Part shown: positions 7,640 to 15,033 of the stretch, one piece after another | Layout of the letters: each line of letters begins with the position of its first letter | Position numbering within the stretch: the first letter of the stretch is position 1 | Origin: Nitrospirota bacterium | Lineage (GTDB): Bacteria; Nitrospirota; JACRHJ01 | Length of the DNA stretch: 24,140 bases | Assembly (NCBI GenBank): GCA_021785055.1 | Contig: JAJYGS010000137.1 | Coordinates: 1 to 24,140, forward strand | Direction of reading: 5' to 3' | The notes under the pieces: model-generated | The model's input: the letters and a program-made list of their open reading frames with translations, nothing else | Databases searched by the model: none | Told to the model about the DNA's origin: nothing | Program-made: the position numbers and the translations under genes

Positions 7640-8392
7640 CTATCTCTCATCCGAAAACCTGCCGAGCCTGATGTTTAGCCCGTCCGTGAAGGCGCCGTCC
7701 CTAACGGTTACGGAGTGGTCGGGGCTTCCCCTGTATTTACCGTAAGGCTCGTCCGGCCCCGGCGCGCCCATCAGGCCGGTGCGCGCGCCGATATAATATT
7801 TTCCGGGTTTGTCCACGTATATCACGAATTTCCCGTCCTTCCTGCTCCACCCGGAGACAAAATCCGGCCTGCCCACCATCCTTTTGTCCTTGTACGCAAA
7901 GGCGTACGCCTGCTTGAACGGCTTCCCGCTCCTGTCCGTTATCACGCCGCGTATGCCCTGCCGCCCGACGCTGCCGGAGAAGAGCATGTTCCCGGAGAAA
8001 ACATACAGGGAGAGGTCCGTCTTGTAGGTCTTTCCCTGTTCTATATTGATTCTGACTGCGTCCGGGGTGTACAAATCTCCTTTTTTGAGGTTCCCGGAAA
8101 TGCTCCCGGACATGCGCTTCCTTGCAACGACATAATACTTTCCCGGAGGCACCTCCGTGTTATATCTGCCGTCCGGCCCGGTCGGTTCCGCCATGAAATC
8201 AGCCGGGCTCCTGAACTTGCGCTTGGAGCTGACATAGAAATAAACCTCGGCGTCCTTCAGCGGCTTTCCGGCCTCGTCCGTGAGCCGGCCTTCCACAACC
8301 CCCGGACGGATATTTCCATATAAATCATTTTTATGCGCGCAGGCGGAAAGGAGAGATAACACCGCGGACGCCAGGAACAGATATTTTTTCAT
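7640..8392 (-). CDS. Lipoprotein with two carboxypeptidase-regulatory-like modules
   Basis: 250 residues from the ATG at 8390-8392, chosen because MKKYLFLASAVLSLLSACAH is a clean lipoprotein signal (Cys about 18) and AAGGG precedes it. An upstream in-frame TTG at 8467 would bury this signal and has no ribosome site. The two transthyretin-like modules lie at about 32-130 and 150-245. The first carries FRSPADFMAEPTGPDGRY and YYVVARKRMSG; the second ends with YYIGARTG and DHSVTV. Compared with the three-module relatives at 15926-22835, the middle module appears to be missing and the export route changed to lipidation. The stop TAG is followed directly by the ATG of the ResB gene. Confidence 0.83.
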   Translation of the reverse strand: MKKYLFLASAVLSLLSACAHKNDLYGNIRPGVVEGRLTDEAGKPLKDAEVYFYVSSKRKFRSPADFMAEPTGPDGRYNTEVPPGKYYVVARKRMSGSISGNLKKGDLYTPDAVRINIEQGKTYKTDLSLYVFSGNMLFSGSVGRQGIRGVITDRSGKPFKQAYAFAYKDKRMVGRPDFVSGWSRKDGKFVIYVDKPGKYYIGARTGLMGAPGPDEPYGKYRGSPDHSVTVRDGAFTDGLNIRLGRFSDER

Positions 8393-8411
8393 AATTTCCC
8401 TTGAGGCTTGC

Positions 8412-8446
8412 AAAAAGAGGCAGATGGAACCTCCCCCACCTGCCTC
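8412..8446 (-). terminator. Terminator-like hairpin between HEAT lipoprotein and the next lipoprotein gene
   Basis: On the minus strand GAGGCAGGTGG, an 8-base loop, and CCATCTGCCTC form an 11-pair stem with one G-U pair, followed at once by TTTTTG (8412-8416). This is a textbook intrinsic terminator shape. It ends only about 20 bases before the next ATG (8390-8392), which leaves no room for a separate downstream promoter. It may therefore be a partial terminator or an attenuator within one operon. Confidence 0.75.
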
Positions 8447-8473
8447 CGAAAAATCCTTCCGCAACAACGCCTA

Positions 8474-9382
8474 TCACCTGTAGAGGTTATAGGGAAAGAC
8501 CATGACGCCATTCTCGTTTTTGTACTTGTATTTCCTGCCGGTAATGTTTTCAAGTGCCCTTGCGCACCACTGCCGCACGTAGGAATCCTTGTCGGTTTTC
8601 ATCATCGCCGTCAACGTTGGAATCGCGGCCTTCGCACCCAATTGTCCCAAGGAAATCGAGGCGTTAACCTTGGTCGTAACGTCTTCCGCGCCCAAGGTTT
8701 TAATGAGAGGCGGTATGGATTTTTCAGTCCCTACACTCCCAAGAGCGAGCGCCGCGACCTCCGTGACCCCGTTATTTTTATCGTTTAAAAGCCCTATAAT
8801 CGGCCTCTCCGCCCGTTTGTCCTCTATCTCCCCAAGCGCCCTGATTGAGAACTCCCGCGTATCCGCGTCGGGGCTTTTAAGGGCCGCAATGAGCGAGGGC
8901 ACGGCGTCCGGCCCAAGGTTAATCAGCGCGCGCGTGGCTTCCTTCTGGATTGCGTCGTTCTTTACGGACAACGCTTCTACAAGCGGCCCTATCGCCTGTT
9001 TTGCCCTCATCATTCCCAGCGCCCAGGCCGCTATATATCGCCTCCGCCTGTGCCCCTGAAGCATGGCGATGAGCGGTTTTACCGCCCGCTTGTCGCCGAT
9101 GGAGCCGAGAATCGCGGCGGCGTACTCGCGCATGTCCGGGTCGCCGCTGTTTAAGAGCTTCAGCAGCTTCGGCACGGCAGGCTCGCCTATCTCTATGAGC
9201 CTCTTGTATGCCATGTCCCTCTGCGGGCGCGGGGATTTCAACTGCTCTATCAGCAGGTCAATCGTTTTTGTGTTCGACGGCAGTCCCTGAATCCGGCTGC
9301 CGGTAAGCGCGGTTTTCTGCGTTGAGCAGGCGGAGAAAGAAAGCAGAAAAAGCAGAAGTAAAATCGGCAGGGTTTTCTTCAT
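8474..9382 (-). CDS. HEAT-repeat lipoprotein
   Basis: 302 residues. MKKTLPILLLLFLLSFSACS ends in a lipobox with the acylated Cys at 19, so the mature protein should be membrane-anchored in the periplasm or outer membrane. From about residue 40 onward there are around seven HEAT/PBS-lyase-type alpha-helical repeats, with recurring A-x-x-x-L-G-x-(I/M)-(G/R)-x-x-x-A-(V/I)-x-P-L-(I/V) units; SIGDKRAVKPLI, EIEDKRAERPII and SVGTEKSIPPLI are clear copies. The last ~20 residues (KYKYKNENGVMVFPYNLYR) are non-repeat. HEAT proteins of this kind serve as protein-protein scaffolds; the partner is not visible from sequence. GGAGG lies seven bases before the ATG. A terminator-like hairpin follows the stop. 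Confidence 0.85.
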   Translation of the reverse strand: MKKTLPILLLLFLLSFSACSTQKTALTGSRIQGLPSNTKTIDLLIEQLKSPRPQRDMAYKRLIEIGEPAVPKLLKLLNSGDPDMREYAAAILGSIGDKRAVKPLIAMLQGHRRRRYIAAWALGMMRAKQAIGPLVEALSVKNDAIQKEATRALINLGPDAVPSLIAALKSPDADTREFSIRALGEIEDKRAERPIIGLLNDKNNGVTEVAALALGSVGTEKSIPPLIKTLGAEDVTTKVNASISLGQLGAKAAIPTLTAMMKTDKDSYVRQWCARALENITGRKYKYKNENGVMVFPYNLYR

Positions 9383-9407
9383 CTGGCGTCCTCCGGGTGG
9401 CGCATAT

Positions 9408-9437
9408 AAAATAACATATTAATGTTTATTTTTTCAA
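9408..9437 (-). promoter_or_regulatory. Possible sigma-70-type promoter for the HEAT lipoprotein gene
   Basis: In the AT-rich 68-base gap, TTGAAA (9432-9437) and TATTTT (9408-9413) are separated by 18 bases. They match 5 of 6 and 4 of 6 consensus positions. The gap is much more AT-rich than the surrounding genes, and the strong GGAGG ribosome site of the next gene follows. AT-rich DNA often throws up such pairs, so support is modest. Confidence 0.35.
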
Positions 9438-9450
9438 GGATTAATGAGCG

Positions 9451-11007
9451 TCAGCCCTCGTCCGTAGTCAACAATTCCGCTCCCTGGGCGCGGGATTCGC
9501 CGCGTGACGTGCATTTTATCCCCGGATGCCCTGTAAGGGGGCATTTATTTTCGCATATTCCGCAGCCAACGCAGAGGTTCTCGTCCACATAAGGTCTTTT
9601 TATTTTGATTATCTCGCCCGATAATGTCGTTACCTGCTCCTCCCGGAGCTTGATGGCCTTCTCGGGCGTGGGGCAATGTTCCTCGCAGACTATGCAGTTC
9701 GACTCGCCCTTCCAGGGGATGCACCGGCTCCTGTCGAATTCCGCAAGCCCAAGCTTTGTCTTCCTCTTCTCGTGCGGGCTAAGGCGTTTTATCGCGCCGG
9801 TCGGGCAGACCTGTCCGCAGAGCGTGCAGTTGAACTCGCAGTAGCCCATCCTGGGCACCAGTATCGGGCTCCACAGGCCCGCAAGCCCGGCCTCGAATAA
9901 AGCCGGCTGAAGGCCGTTGGCGGTACATACCCTCATGCACTCGCCGCACCTGGTGCATCTGTCCAGGAACTTGTCTTCCGCAAGCGCCCCCGGCGGCCTG
10001 ATAAGAGACGGGTCGGAGACCTTCCTGTATCCCTCGGAAAGAAATATCGGCACCGCCACCGCGCCTACGGCAAGCGACGTGAGGACTCCGCGTCTTCCCA
10101 CGTCCATCGGCAGAAGCTCAGGTTTGTCGCGCCCGACGAAATGCACGGCATCTTCCGGACATATACTGCGGCAGTCCAGGCACTCTATGCACTCGCTCCT
10201 GTTGGCGGCTTTAAAATCATTGCCTATCGCGCCCATCCGGCAGTCCCGTTCGCACTTCCCGCAGGAAATGCAGGAATCCCCGACCCGCCTCCTGGTCAGG
10301 CCGAAACGTCCCAGGAGACCAAGCAGCGCGCCGAGCGGGCAGAGGTTCCTGCACCAGAAACGCTTCTGAAAATATTCCGCCGCGATTATCAGCAGGAATA
10401 TAGAGCCGACCAGCGCGGCCAGGCGGAACTGCGGCTGCTCGAACGCGAGGAAGTGATTTTTTAGAAAGCTGAAAACAGGTTCCGAGAATTTAGTTATGGC
10501 GTGGATATTGGTGAAATAGAGCGCATCGAAAAGCGAGTTTATCGCCATGTTGATGCCTGGGAAAACGGAGAGTGTGAGCGAGCGTATGAGTATGCTTATG
10601 GGGTCGAACAGAAAAACCATCTGGAGCGTGAAAAGTGAGGACGCCGCGAGGAAGAACAGGATGAAATATTTAAGCCTCGGAAGGTTCGCCGGAAGCTTCG
10701 CCCTTCTCTTTATTTTCCTGAAGATTGTCGCGTCCGCAAAGTCGAGAATCGCGCCCATCGGACATACCCAGCCGCAGAAGAACCTCCCGAACAGGAGCGT
10801 AACTCCGGCCACGACAGCCGCCGGCCAGAGGAGCTTTATCACGGCTCTGCCCGCGAGGGCTGCCGCGCCCGCCACAAGCGGGTCCATGCGCAGGAACACG
10901 TTTACGGCGTAAGGAAGAACATCGTTGTCCTTGTATTCCGTGTTCAAAAACAGAAACACGAAAACGAGGAAGACGGCAACTTGTGAAAATCTTCGTAATA
11001 CTCTCAT
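9451..11007 (-). CDS. Membrane polyferredoxin, NapH-like domain fused to NapG-like domain
   Basis: 518 residues. The N-terminal half is NapH/NosR-like: membrane segments at about 8-22, 44-75, 113-135 and 196-212, with the two CxxxCP signatures FCGWVCP (C78, C82) and WCRNLCP (C219, C223), then 4Fe-4S clusters C246-C249-C252-C256 and C273-C276-C279-C283. At 304-323 a twin-arginine-like stretch, GRRGVLTSLAVGAVAVPIF, looks like the leftover Tat signal of a NapG moiety. After it come four more Cys sets: 351-361, 390-401, 429-445 (wider first spacing) and 479-489. Family role: passes electrons from quinol or cytoplasmic donors to periplasmic acceptors. AAGGA sits six bases before the ATG. The acceptor may be the DUF362 proteins encoded just upstream (inference). 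Confidence 0.88.
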   Translation of the reverse strand: MRVLRRFSQVAVFLVFVFLFLNTEYKDNDVLPYAVNVFLRMDPLVAGAAALAGRAVIKLLWPAAVVAGVTLLFGRFFCGWVCPMGAILDFADATIFRKIKRRAKLPANLPRLKYFILFFLAASSLFTLQMVFLFDPISILIRSLTLSVFPGINMAINSLFDALYFTNIHAITKFSEPVFSFLKNHFLAFEQPQFRLAALVGSIFLLIIAAEYFQKRFWCRNLCPLGALLGLLGRFGLTRRRVGDSCISCGKCERDCRMGAIGNDFKAANRSECIECLDCRSICPEDAVHFVGRDKPELLPMDVGRRGVLTSLAVGAVAVPIFLSEGYRKVSDPSLIRPPGALAEDKFLDRCTRCGECMRVCTANGLQPALFEAGLAGLWSPILVPRMGYCEFNCTLCGQVCPTGAIKRLSPHEKRKTKLGLAEFDRSRCIPWKGESNCIVCEEHCPTPEKAIKLREEQVTTLSGEIIKIKRPYVDENLCVGCGICENKCPLTGHPGIKCTSRGESRAQGAELLTTDEG

Positions 11008-11026
11008 GCAAATTCCTTAAATCCCT

Positions 11027-11929
11027 TTACGAAATCTTTTTTATTCTTATTTTATTTATGTCCGCGACCCCAAGACCCGCGTCCTGCGCAAGCTGGAGGT
11101 AACGCACCTCCCTGGGCGTCTTTCCGAAGAGCGTCGCCGCGACGGTGTCCGCCGCGACAACATCCGCCGAAGCGATTACCGTCTTAGTCCGGCGCACGTC
11201 CTGAAGCCTGCCGCCCTGCGGTCCGTTGGCGACCAGTATCCGGGTAGCGTCGATGATCGTCAGGTGCGACTTTACGACGCGGTTCAAGTCCGGCAGGGCG
11301 TCGTTGATTTCCCTGTGCAGCACGGCGCGGTTCGAGCCGATTACGCCCAGGACGTTCTTCATGCCCATCGTAAGGAGCGCGGCGCTGTGGTGCTTGGCGA
11401 CGGGGACGTTTATGAACTTGTCCGCATTCAGGACGTCTTCGTATATCGGCCATCTCCTTATCAGCCTGCCCGCCGGGATGTCCACCATCCTGTATCTTCT
11501 CTCGTCAACGAAGGATAGCTCCACCCGCGGGTCCTTGATGCTCTCGACAGCCGGGCCTATGCCGCTGTTTTCGTAACACCGGCGAGCGTCGTTACAGGTG
11601 CGGTCGAACACCTTCACCTTCCCGGCTCCGGCATCCAGGCACATCCGGATTACCTCCGTGACGACATCCGGGTTCGTGTCCGCCGCCTGGGCCGGGTTCC
11701 TGTCCCAGCCTATGTTCGGCTTCACCACCACGACGTCCCCTTTCCTGACGAATGCGCCCATCCCGCCCAGCGCATCGACGGCGGCGCGGGTAATCCTTGC
11801 CGGAGGAGTCCCTTTCGCCATCGAAACGAGCGGGCCGCCGAAGGCATAGGCTTCGTCCATGAAAGAAGGGGCGATTACTGCGCCGGCGCCGGCAATCGTG
11901 GCGGTCTTTAAAAAATTCCTGCGGTTCAT
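11027..11929 (-). CDS. Tat-exported DUF362 family protein (paralogue 2)
   Basis: 300 residues. MNRRNFLKTATIAGAGAVIA is a canonical Tat signal (N-R-R-N-F-L-K). The single DUF362 domain is alignable over its whole length with the protein at 14098-15033, with about half or more of positions identical by eye. Shared motifs are VVVVKPNIGWDR, (T/P)-C-N-D-x-R-R-C-Y, INVPVAKHH, MKNVLGVIGSNR and ANGPQGGRLQDV. All three cysteines (about 97, 112 and 118) are conserved between the paralogues. No ferredoxin motif is present. There is no good ribosome site, so translation probably relies on the ATGA overlap with the binding-protein gene. The polyferredoxin gene starts 19 bases downstream, making this the likely direct partner of that protein. 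Confidence 0.86.
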   Translation of the reverse strand: MNRRNFLKTATIAGAGAVIAPSFMDEAYAFGGPLVSMAKGTPPARITRAAVDALGGMGAFVRKGDVVVVKPNIGWDRNPAQAADTNPDVVTEVIRMCLDAGAGKVKVFDRTCNDARRCYENSGIGPAVESIKDPRVELSFVDERRYRMVDIPAGRLIRRWPIYEDVLNADKFINVPVAKHHSAALLTMGMKNVLGVIGSNRAVLHREINDALPDLNRVVKSHLTIIDATRILVANGPQGGRLQDVRRTKTVIASADVVAADTVAATLFGKTPREVRYLQLAQDAGLGVADINKIRIKKIS

Positions 11930-12531
11930 ATCAATCTGTTTTCTTTAAGGAACTTCCTTGTAATCTCCTTGACGTTTCCGTGGCGGCTCTCGTTGGAGAG
12001 GCGGGTGATGGTCGCGTTATTCACCTTCCCGGCCAGCTTCTCCAGCACGCGCGGCAGGGCGGGGAACTTCTCAAGCGTGCTCTTTCTCAATACCGGGGCG
12101 GCGACAGCCGGGGTTGCGCCGCAGTTGCCGGTAATAACCCCATTCTCGGAGAACCCGAAAGGCGGGAGCCATACCTGGTTCTTTTCGCGCTGATATACTT
12201 CCTTGACGGCGGCAAACACCTTTTGCGCGTTCCTTTCCGGCTTATTTCCCAGGACGTCGATATAGCACCTGCCGGAGTAGTCGAGCATTATGTCTATCTT
12301 GCCGTTCTTCATAGCGTCCATCAGCGCGGGGAAGCTGTTAAATGACTTCGATACGACAGTCGTGCCGGTGCGCTCGTTAATGAGTATGCTGAGCATCTGG
12401 GACATGGTGTTCATGTCCGGCCTGTTGACGGCCCCGATAATCAATGTCTTCCCGACGCACGCAAAAGCGGGCATCGACACGACGGCTGAAAACATTAACG
12501 TCAAAATAAAGAACGTAAATTTCCTGCGCAT
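11926..12531 (-). CDS. OpuAC/ProX-like (glycine betaine-type) substrate-binding protein, shortened
   Basis: 201 residues with a signal peptide (FTFFILTLMFSAVVSMPAFA). KTLIIGAVNRPDMNTMSQML, then FPALMDAMKNGKIDIMLDYSG and VYQREKNQVWLPPFGFSENG match the first lobe of quaternary-amine ABC binding proteins. The text then jumps almost at once to APVLRKSTLEKFPALPRVLE and a KEITRKFLKENRLI end, which normally close the protein. Roughly 80-100 residues forming the second lobe of the Venus-flytrap appear to be missing, and family members are usually near 270-300 residues. No permease or ATPase gene is nearby. A GGAGG site six bases before the ATG and intact reading suggest a working gene, perhaps a sensor or scaffold rather than a transporter part. 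Its stop overlaps the next DUF362 start by 4 bases. Confidence 0.75.
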   Translation of the reverse strand: MRRKFTFFILTLMFSAVVSMPAFACVGKTLIIGAVNRPDMNTMSQMLSILINERTGTTVVSKSFNSFPALMDAMKNGKIDIMLDYSGRCYIDVLGNKPERNAQKVFAAVKEVYQREKNQVWLPPFGFSENGVITGNCGATPAVAAPVLRKSTLEKFPALPRVLEKLAGKVNNATITRLSNESRHGNVKEITRKFLKENRLI

Positions 12532-12544
12532 GACTGGCCTCCAT

Positions 12545-14098
12545 TTATTGATTTTTACCCTTTGCCGGGCTTTTTACTTCCACCCTGCCCGGCCTTACAT
12601 TACCAAGAACCTTCTTCCCGCCACCCGGAAAGCTAATCTCGACATCATAGCGCGCGTTCTTTTCCGGCAGGGCGAAAAGGAACTCGTCCGGGGCCTGCGA
12701 ACAAAAACCCGATACGCCAGGCAGTTGCTGGAATGCGGCAAGGCTCCTTTTGCCCCCCTCCATCCTGTAGAGTCGCGCCTCCGTCCCGGCGCCGCGCGCG
12801 CCCTTTATCTCTACCGCCAGGCGTCTGCCGCCTGTGAGGTTCCTGTAGAGCCTGTTATGCCCGTCGTAGTTGGATACGTAGAGATCCGGGGCGCCGTCGC
12901 CGTTTATGTCCGCGAGGGCTGCGCCTTCGTTTCTGCTCCACGCCCCTGCGCCGGAATTTTTTATTTCCCTGAACTTCCCACCCCCCAGGTTTTTAAATAC
13001 CTTTACCGGCCCCGCGAACTGCGCCACGACGAGGTCGGTCAGGCCGTCGCCGTCTATGTCCGCCGCCGCCGCGCCGACCGAGTGGCCGGAGTCTATCCCG
13101 GATGTCTTTGTTACGTCCTCGAACCTGCCCCCGCCCCGGTTTATATAGAGCCTGTCCTGGCCGTCGTAGCTTGTTACGAACAGGTCCGGCAGGCCGTCGT
13201 TATTGAAATCCGCCGAGACGGCGCCAAGGGACCAATCGATGCCGCTTATGCCGGATTCGGCTGTTCTGTCGGTAAACGTCCCGTCCCCGTTATTTATATA
13301 CAGCTCCTGGGATTCCGGCTTGCCGTATCCGCCGCGGCATACGAAAATATCGAGCCTTCCGTCGCCGTTGAAGTCCGACACCACAGCCGCCCAGCTCCTG
13401 CCGTCCCCGCCAAGCCCGGCCTTAACCGTATCGTCTTTAAACCTCAGCTTCCCGCCTGCGCTCACGTTCTTAAAAAACGTGTTCGCTCCCCAGTTGCAGA
13501 CGAAGATGTCCGGCCTTCCGGATCCGAAGAAATCAGCCGCGACCGCCGAGATGCCGTTTTTTTTATTCACTACCCCCGCTTCCCTGCTTACGTCCCGGAA
13601 CGCGCCGTCCGGCCTCCGGAGATACATCGCGTTATCGCCGTATGGATAAGCGCCTTTTACGATATAGAGGTCTTTAAGGCCGTTCCCCGCAAAATCCGCA
13701 AACACGGCGCCGATGCCGTCTTTGCCGCCCTTGCCTTTTATACCGGCGGCCTCGGTTATATCCTCGAATCTGAAATTTCCCTTGTTCCTGTAGAGCCTGT
13801 CTTTTCCTTTAACCACCGGGATGAACAAATCCGGGAGGCCGCCGCCCTCAAGGTCGCAGAAATTTACGCCCTCGGAATATTTAAGCGGCGGTATGCCGGA
13901 TTTATCCGTAACGTCTTCAAACCACGCGCCTTTCGGGGATTCCGGCAGCTTTTTATTGCCTCCCCGCCCCGGCTTGTGCGCCTTGTTTGTCCGCCCTTCG
14001 CCCCCGGTTTCAACCGGATTATGCGCCCGCGCTGCCCGGGCCGGAGCCGCGGCGGTAATGGCGGCAAAGATAAGCGCCATGGCGAGCGACGCGGACAT
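12545..14098 (-). CDS. Exported CRTAC1-like FG-GAP/VCBS propeller with ASPIC/UnbV-type C-terminus
   Basis: 517 residues with a signal peptide (MSASLAMALIFAAITAAAPA, cut near ARA-A). A basic, Gly-rich linker leads into at least seven FG-GAP repeats. Consensus calcium loops include DFNGDGRLDIFV, DFNNDGLPDLFV, DIDGDGLTDLVV and DINGDGAPDLYV, with weaker ones at DLEGGGLPDLFI, DFAGNGLKDLYI and DFFGSGRPDIFV. Blades are joined by R-x-(E/K)-D-(V/I/D)-T segments. The final ~100 residues resemble ASPIC/UnbV (GTEARLYR, SGFCSQ, SFPGGG) but are shorter than in the protein at the right edge of the window. The ribosome site is weak, and the gene shares a base with the preceding stop, so coupling to the DUF362 gene is likely. 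An extracytoplasmic calcium-binding scaffold is the best guess. Confidence 0.85.
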   Translation of the reverse strand: MSASLAMALIFAAITAAAPARAARAHNPVETGGEGRTNKAHKPGRGGNKKLPESPKGAWFEDVTDKSGIPPLKYSEGVNFCDLEGGGLPDLFIPVVKGKDRLYRNKGNFRFEDITEAAGIKGKGGKDGIGAVFADFAGNGLKDLYIVKGAYPYGDNAMYLRRPDGAFRDVSREAGVVNKKNGISAVAADFFGSGRPDIFVCNWGANTFFKNVSAGGKLRFKDDTVKAGLGGDGRSWAAVVSDFNGDGRLDIFVCRGGYGKPESQELYINNGDGTFTDRTAESGISGIDWSLGAVSADFNNDGLPDLFVTSYDGQDRLYINRGGGRFEDVTKTSGIDSGHSVGAAAADIDGDGLTDLVVAQFAGPVKVFKNLGGGKFREIKNSGAGAWSRNEGAALADINGDGAPDLYVSNYDGHNRLYRNLTGGRRLAVEIKGARGAGTEARLYRMEGGKRSLAAFQQLPGVSGFCSQAPDEFLFALPEKNARYDVEISFPGGGKKVLGNVRPGRVEVKSPAKGKNQ

Positions 14099-15033
14099 CA
14101 GACGTTTATCACCCTGACTTTCTTCAGGTCTATTTCTCCCTCTCCCAGCTTGTGCGCGTACACGACGTGCGGCACGTCGTATCCCGTGATGCCGAAGAGG
14201 GTTGCGCCGTAGGAGTCCAGGGCTACAGGGTCTGTGCCCGCCATGACCTTGTTCATAACCTTTACATCCTGAAGGCGTCCGCCCTGCGGCCCGTTGGCCG
14301 TCAGGATCCTCACGGCGTCAAGGACGTGGAGATTGAACTTCACTACAGTATTGAGCTCGGCTATGTCGATGTCAAGGTCGTGGTGGATATTCCCCCGGTT
14401 CCCGCCCAGAAGCCCCATCACGTTCTTCAGCGTCATGGTAAGCCGGGCGGCGTTGTGGTGTTTTGCTATCGGCACGTTTATCAGTTTGTCAGCCTCGAAG
14501 GCCGGCTTGTAGAACGTCCAGCTCGGAATGGTCCTGCTGTTCCTGATGGGCATGACCTCGAACTTCCTGTCGTCCACGAATTCGATTACCGCAGCCGGGT
14601 TGCGTATGGATTCCACCGCGCCCTGTATGCCGCTCCTGTAATAGCACCGGCGCGGGTCGTTGCAGGGCCTGTCGAACACGCGCACCTTCTTCGCCCCGGC
14701 CTCGAGGCACATCATGACGACGGTCTTTACCACGTCCGGGTTCGTGTTCGCCGCCTGCGCCGGGACCCTGTCCCAGCCGATGTTCGGCTTTACCACGACC
14801 ACGTCGCCGCGTTTGACAAATTTCCCCATCCCGCCGATTGCATTTACCGCCGCGCGCGTCAACGCCTCAGGGGTCTTCCTTGATGCCACGGCTATCACAG
14901 GCTTTACCGTCCCCGCAAACGCCTCCGACACCAGGCCCAGAGGGTCTATGCCTTCGATGAGGTTTAACCCAGCCGCCGCGGCGGAACAGGACGCCGCGCC
15001 TTTTATAAACTCGCGCCTGCCGAACCTTTTCAT
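14098..15033 (-). CDS. Tat-exported DUF362 family protein (paralogue 1)
   Basis: 311 residues. The N-terminus MKRFGRREFIKGAASCSAAA is a twin-arginine signal, so the protein is expected to fold in the cytoplasm, perhaps with a cofactor, before export. The rest is one DUF362 domain: VVVVKPNIGWDR (79-90), CLEAGAKKVRVFDRPC, three cysteines at about 109, 124 and 130, INVPIAKHHNAA, LKNVMGLLGGNR and ANGPQGGRLQDV. DUF362 has no settled biochemical role; relatives are often linked or fused to Fe-S modules (family knowledge). No ferredoxin CxxCxxC set is present here, but a polyferredoxin is encoded in the same run. The ribosome site GGGAGG is well placed. The stop and the next ATG share one base (TGATG). 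Confidence 0.85.
   Translation of the reverse strand: MKRFGRREFIKGAASCSAAAAGLNLIEGIDPLGLVSEAFAGTVKPVIAVASRKTPEALTRAAVNAIGGMGKFVKRGDVVVVKPNIGWDRVPAQAANTNPDVVKTVVMMCLEAGAKKVRVFDRPCNDPRRCYYRSGIQGAVESIRNPAAVIEFVDDRKFEVMPIRNSRTIPSWTFYKPAFEADKLINVPIAKHHNAARLTMTLKNVMGLLGGNRGNIHHDLDIDIAELNTVVKFNLHVLDAVRILTANGPQGGRLQDVKVMNKVMAGTDPVALDSYGATLFGITGYDVPHVVYAHKLGEGEIDLKKVRVINV

Noticed and set aside
12290..14212. 640-codon open frame on the plus strand
   Set aside because: Antisense to the FG-GAP/ASPIC gene and part of the binding-protein gene; its Val-Tyr-rich pattern mirrors the Asp-rich repeats on the other strand.
14098..15033. DUF362 protein considered as a ferredoxin-type enzyme
   Set aside because: Only three scattered cysteines are present and there is no CxxCxxC set, so an Fe-S cluster cannot be assigned from sequence alone.
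9451..15033. Possible nos or nap operon because of NosR/NapH-like and NosD-like proteins
   Set aside because: No nitrous oxide reductase, nitrate reductase, NosL, NosF or NosY gene is present, and the beta-helix proteins carry a different shared architecture.
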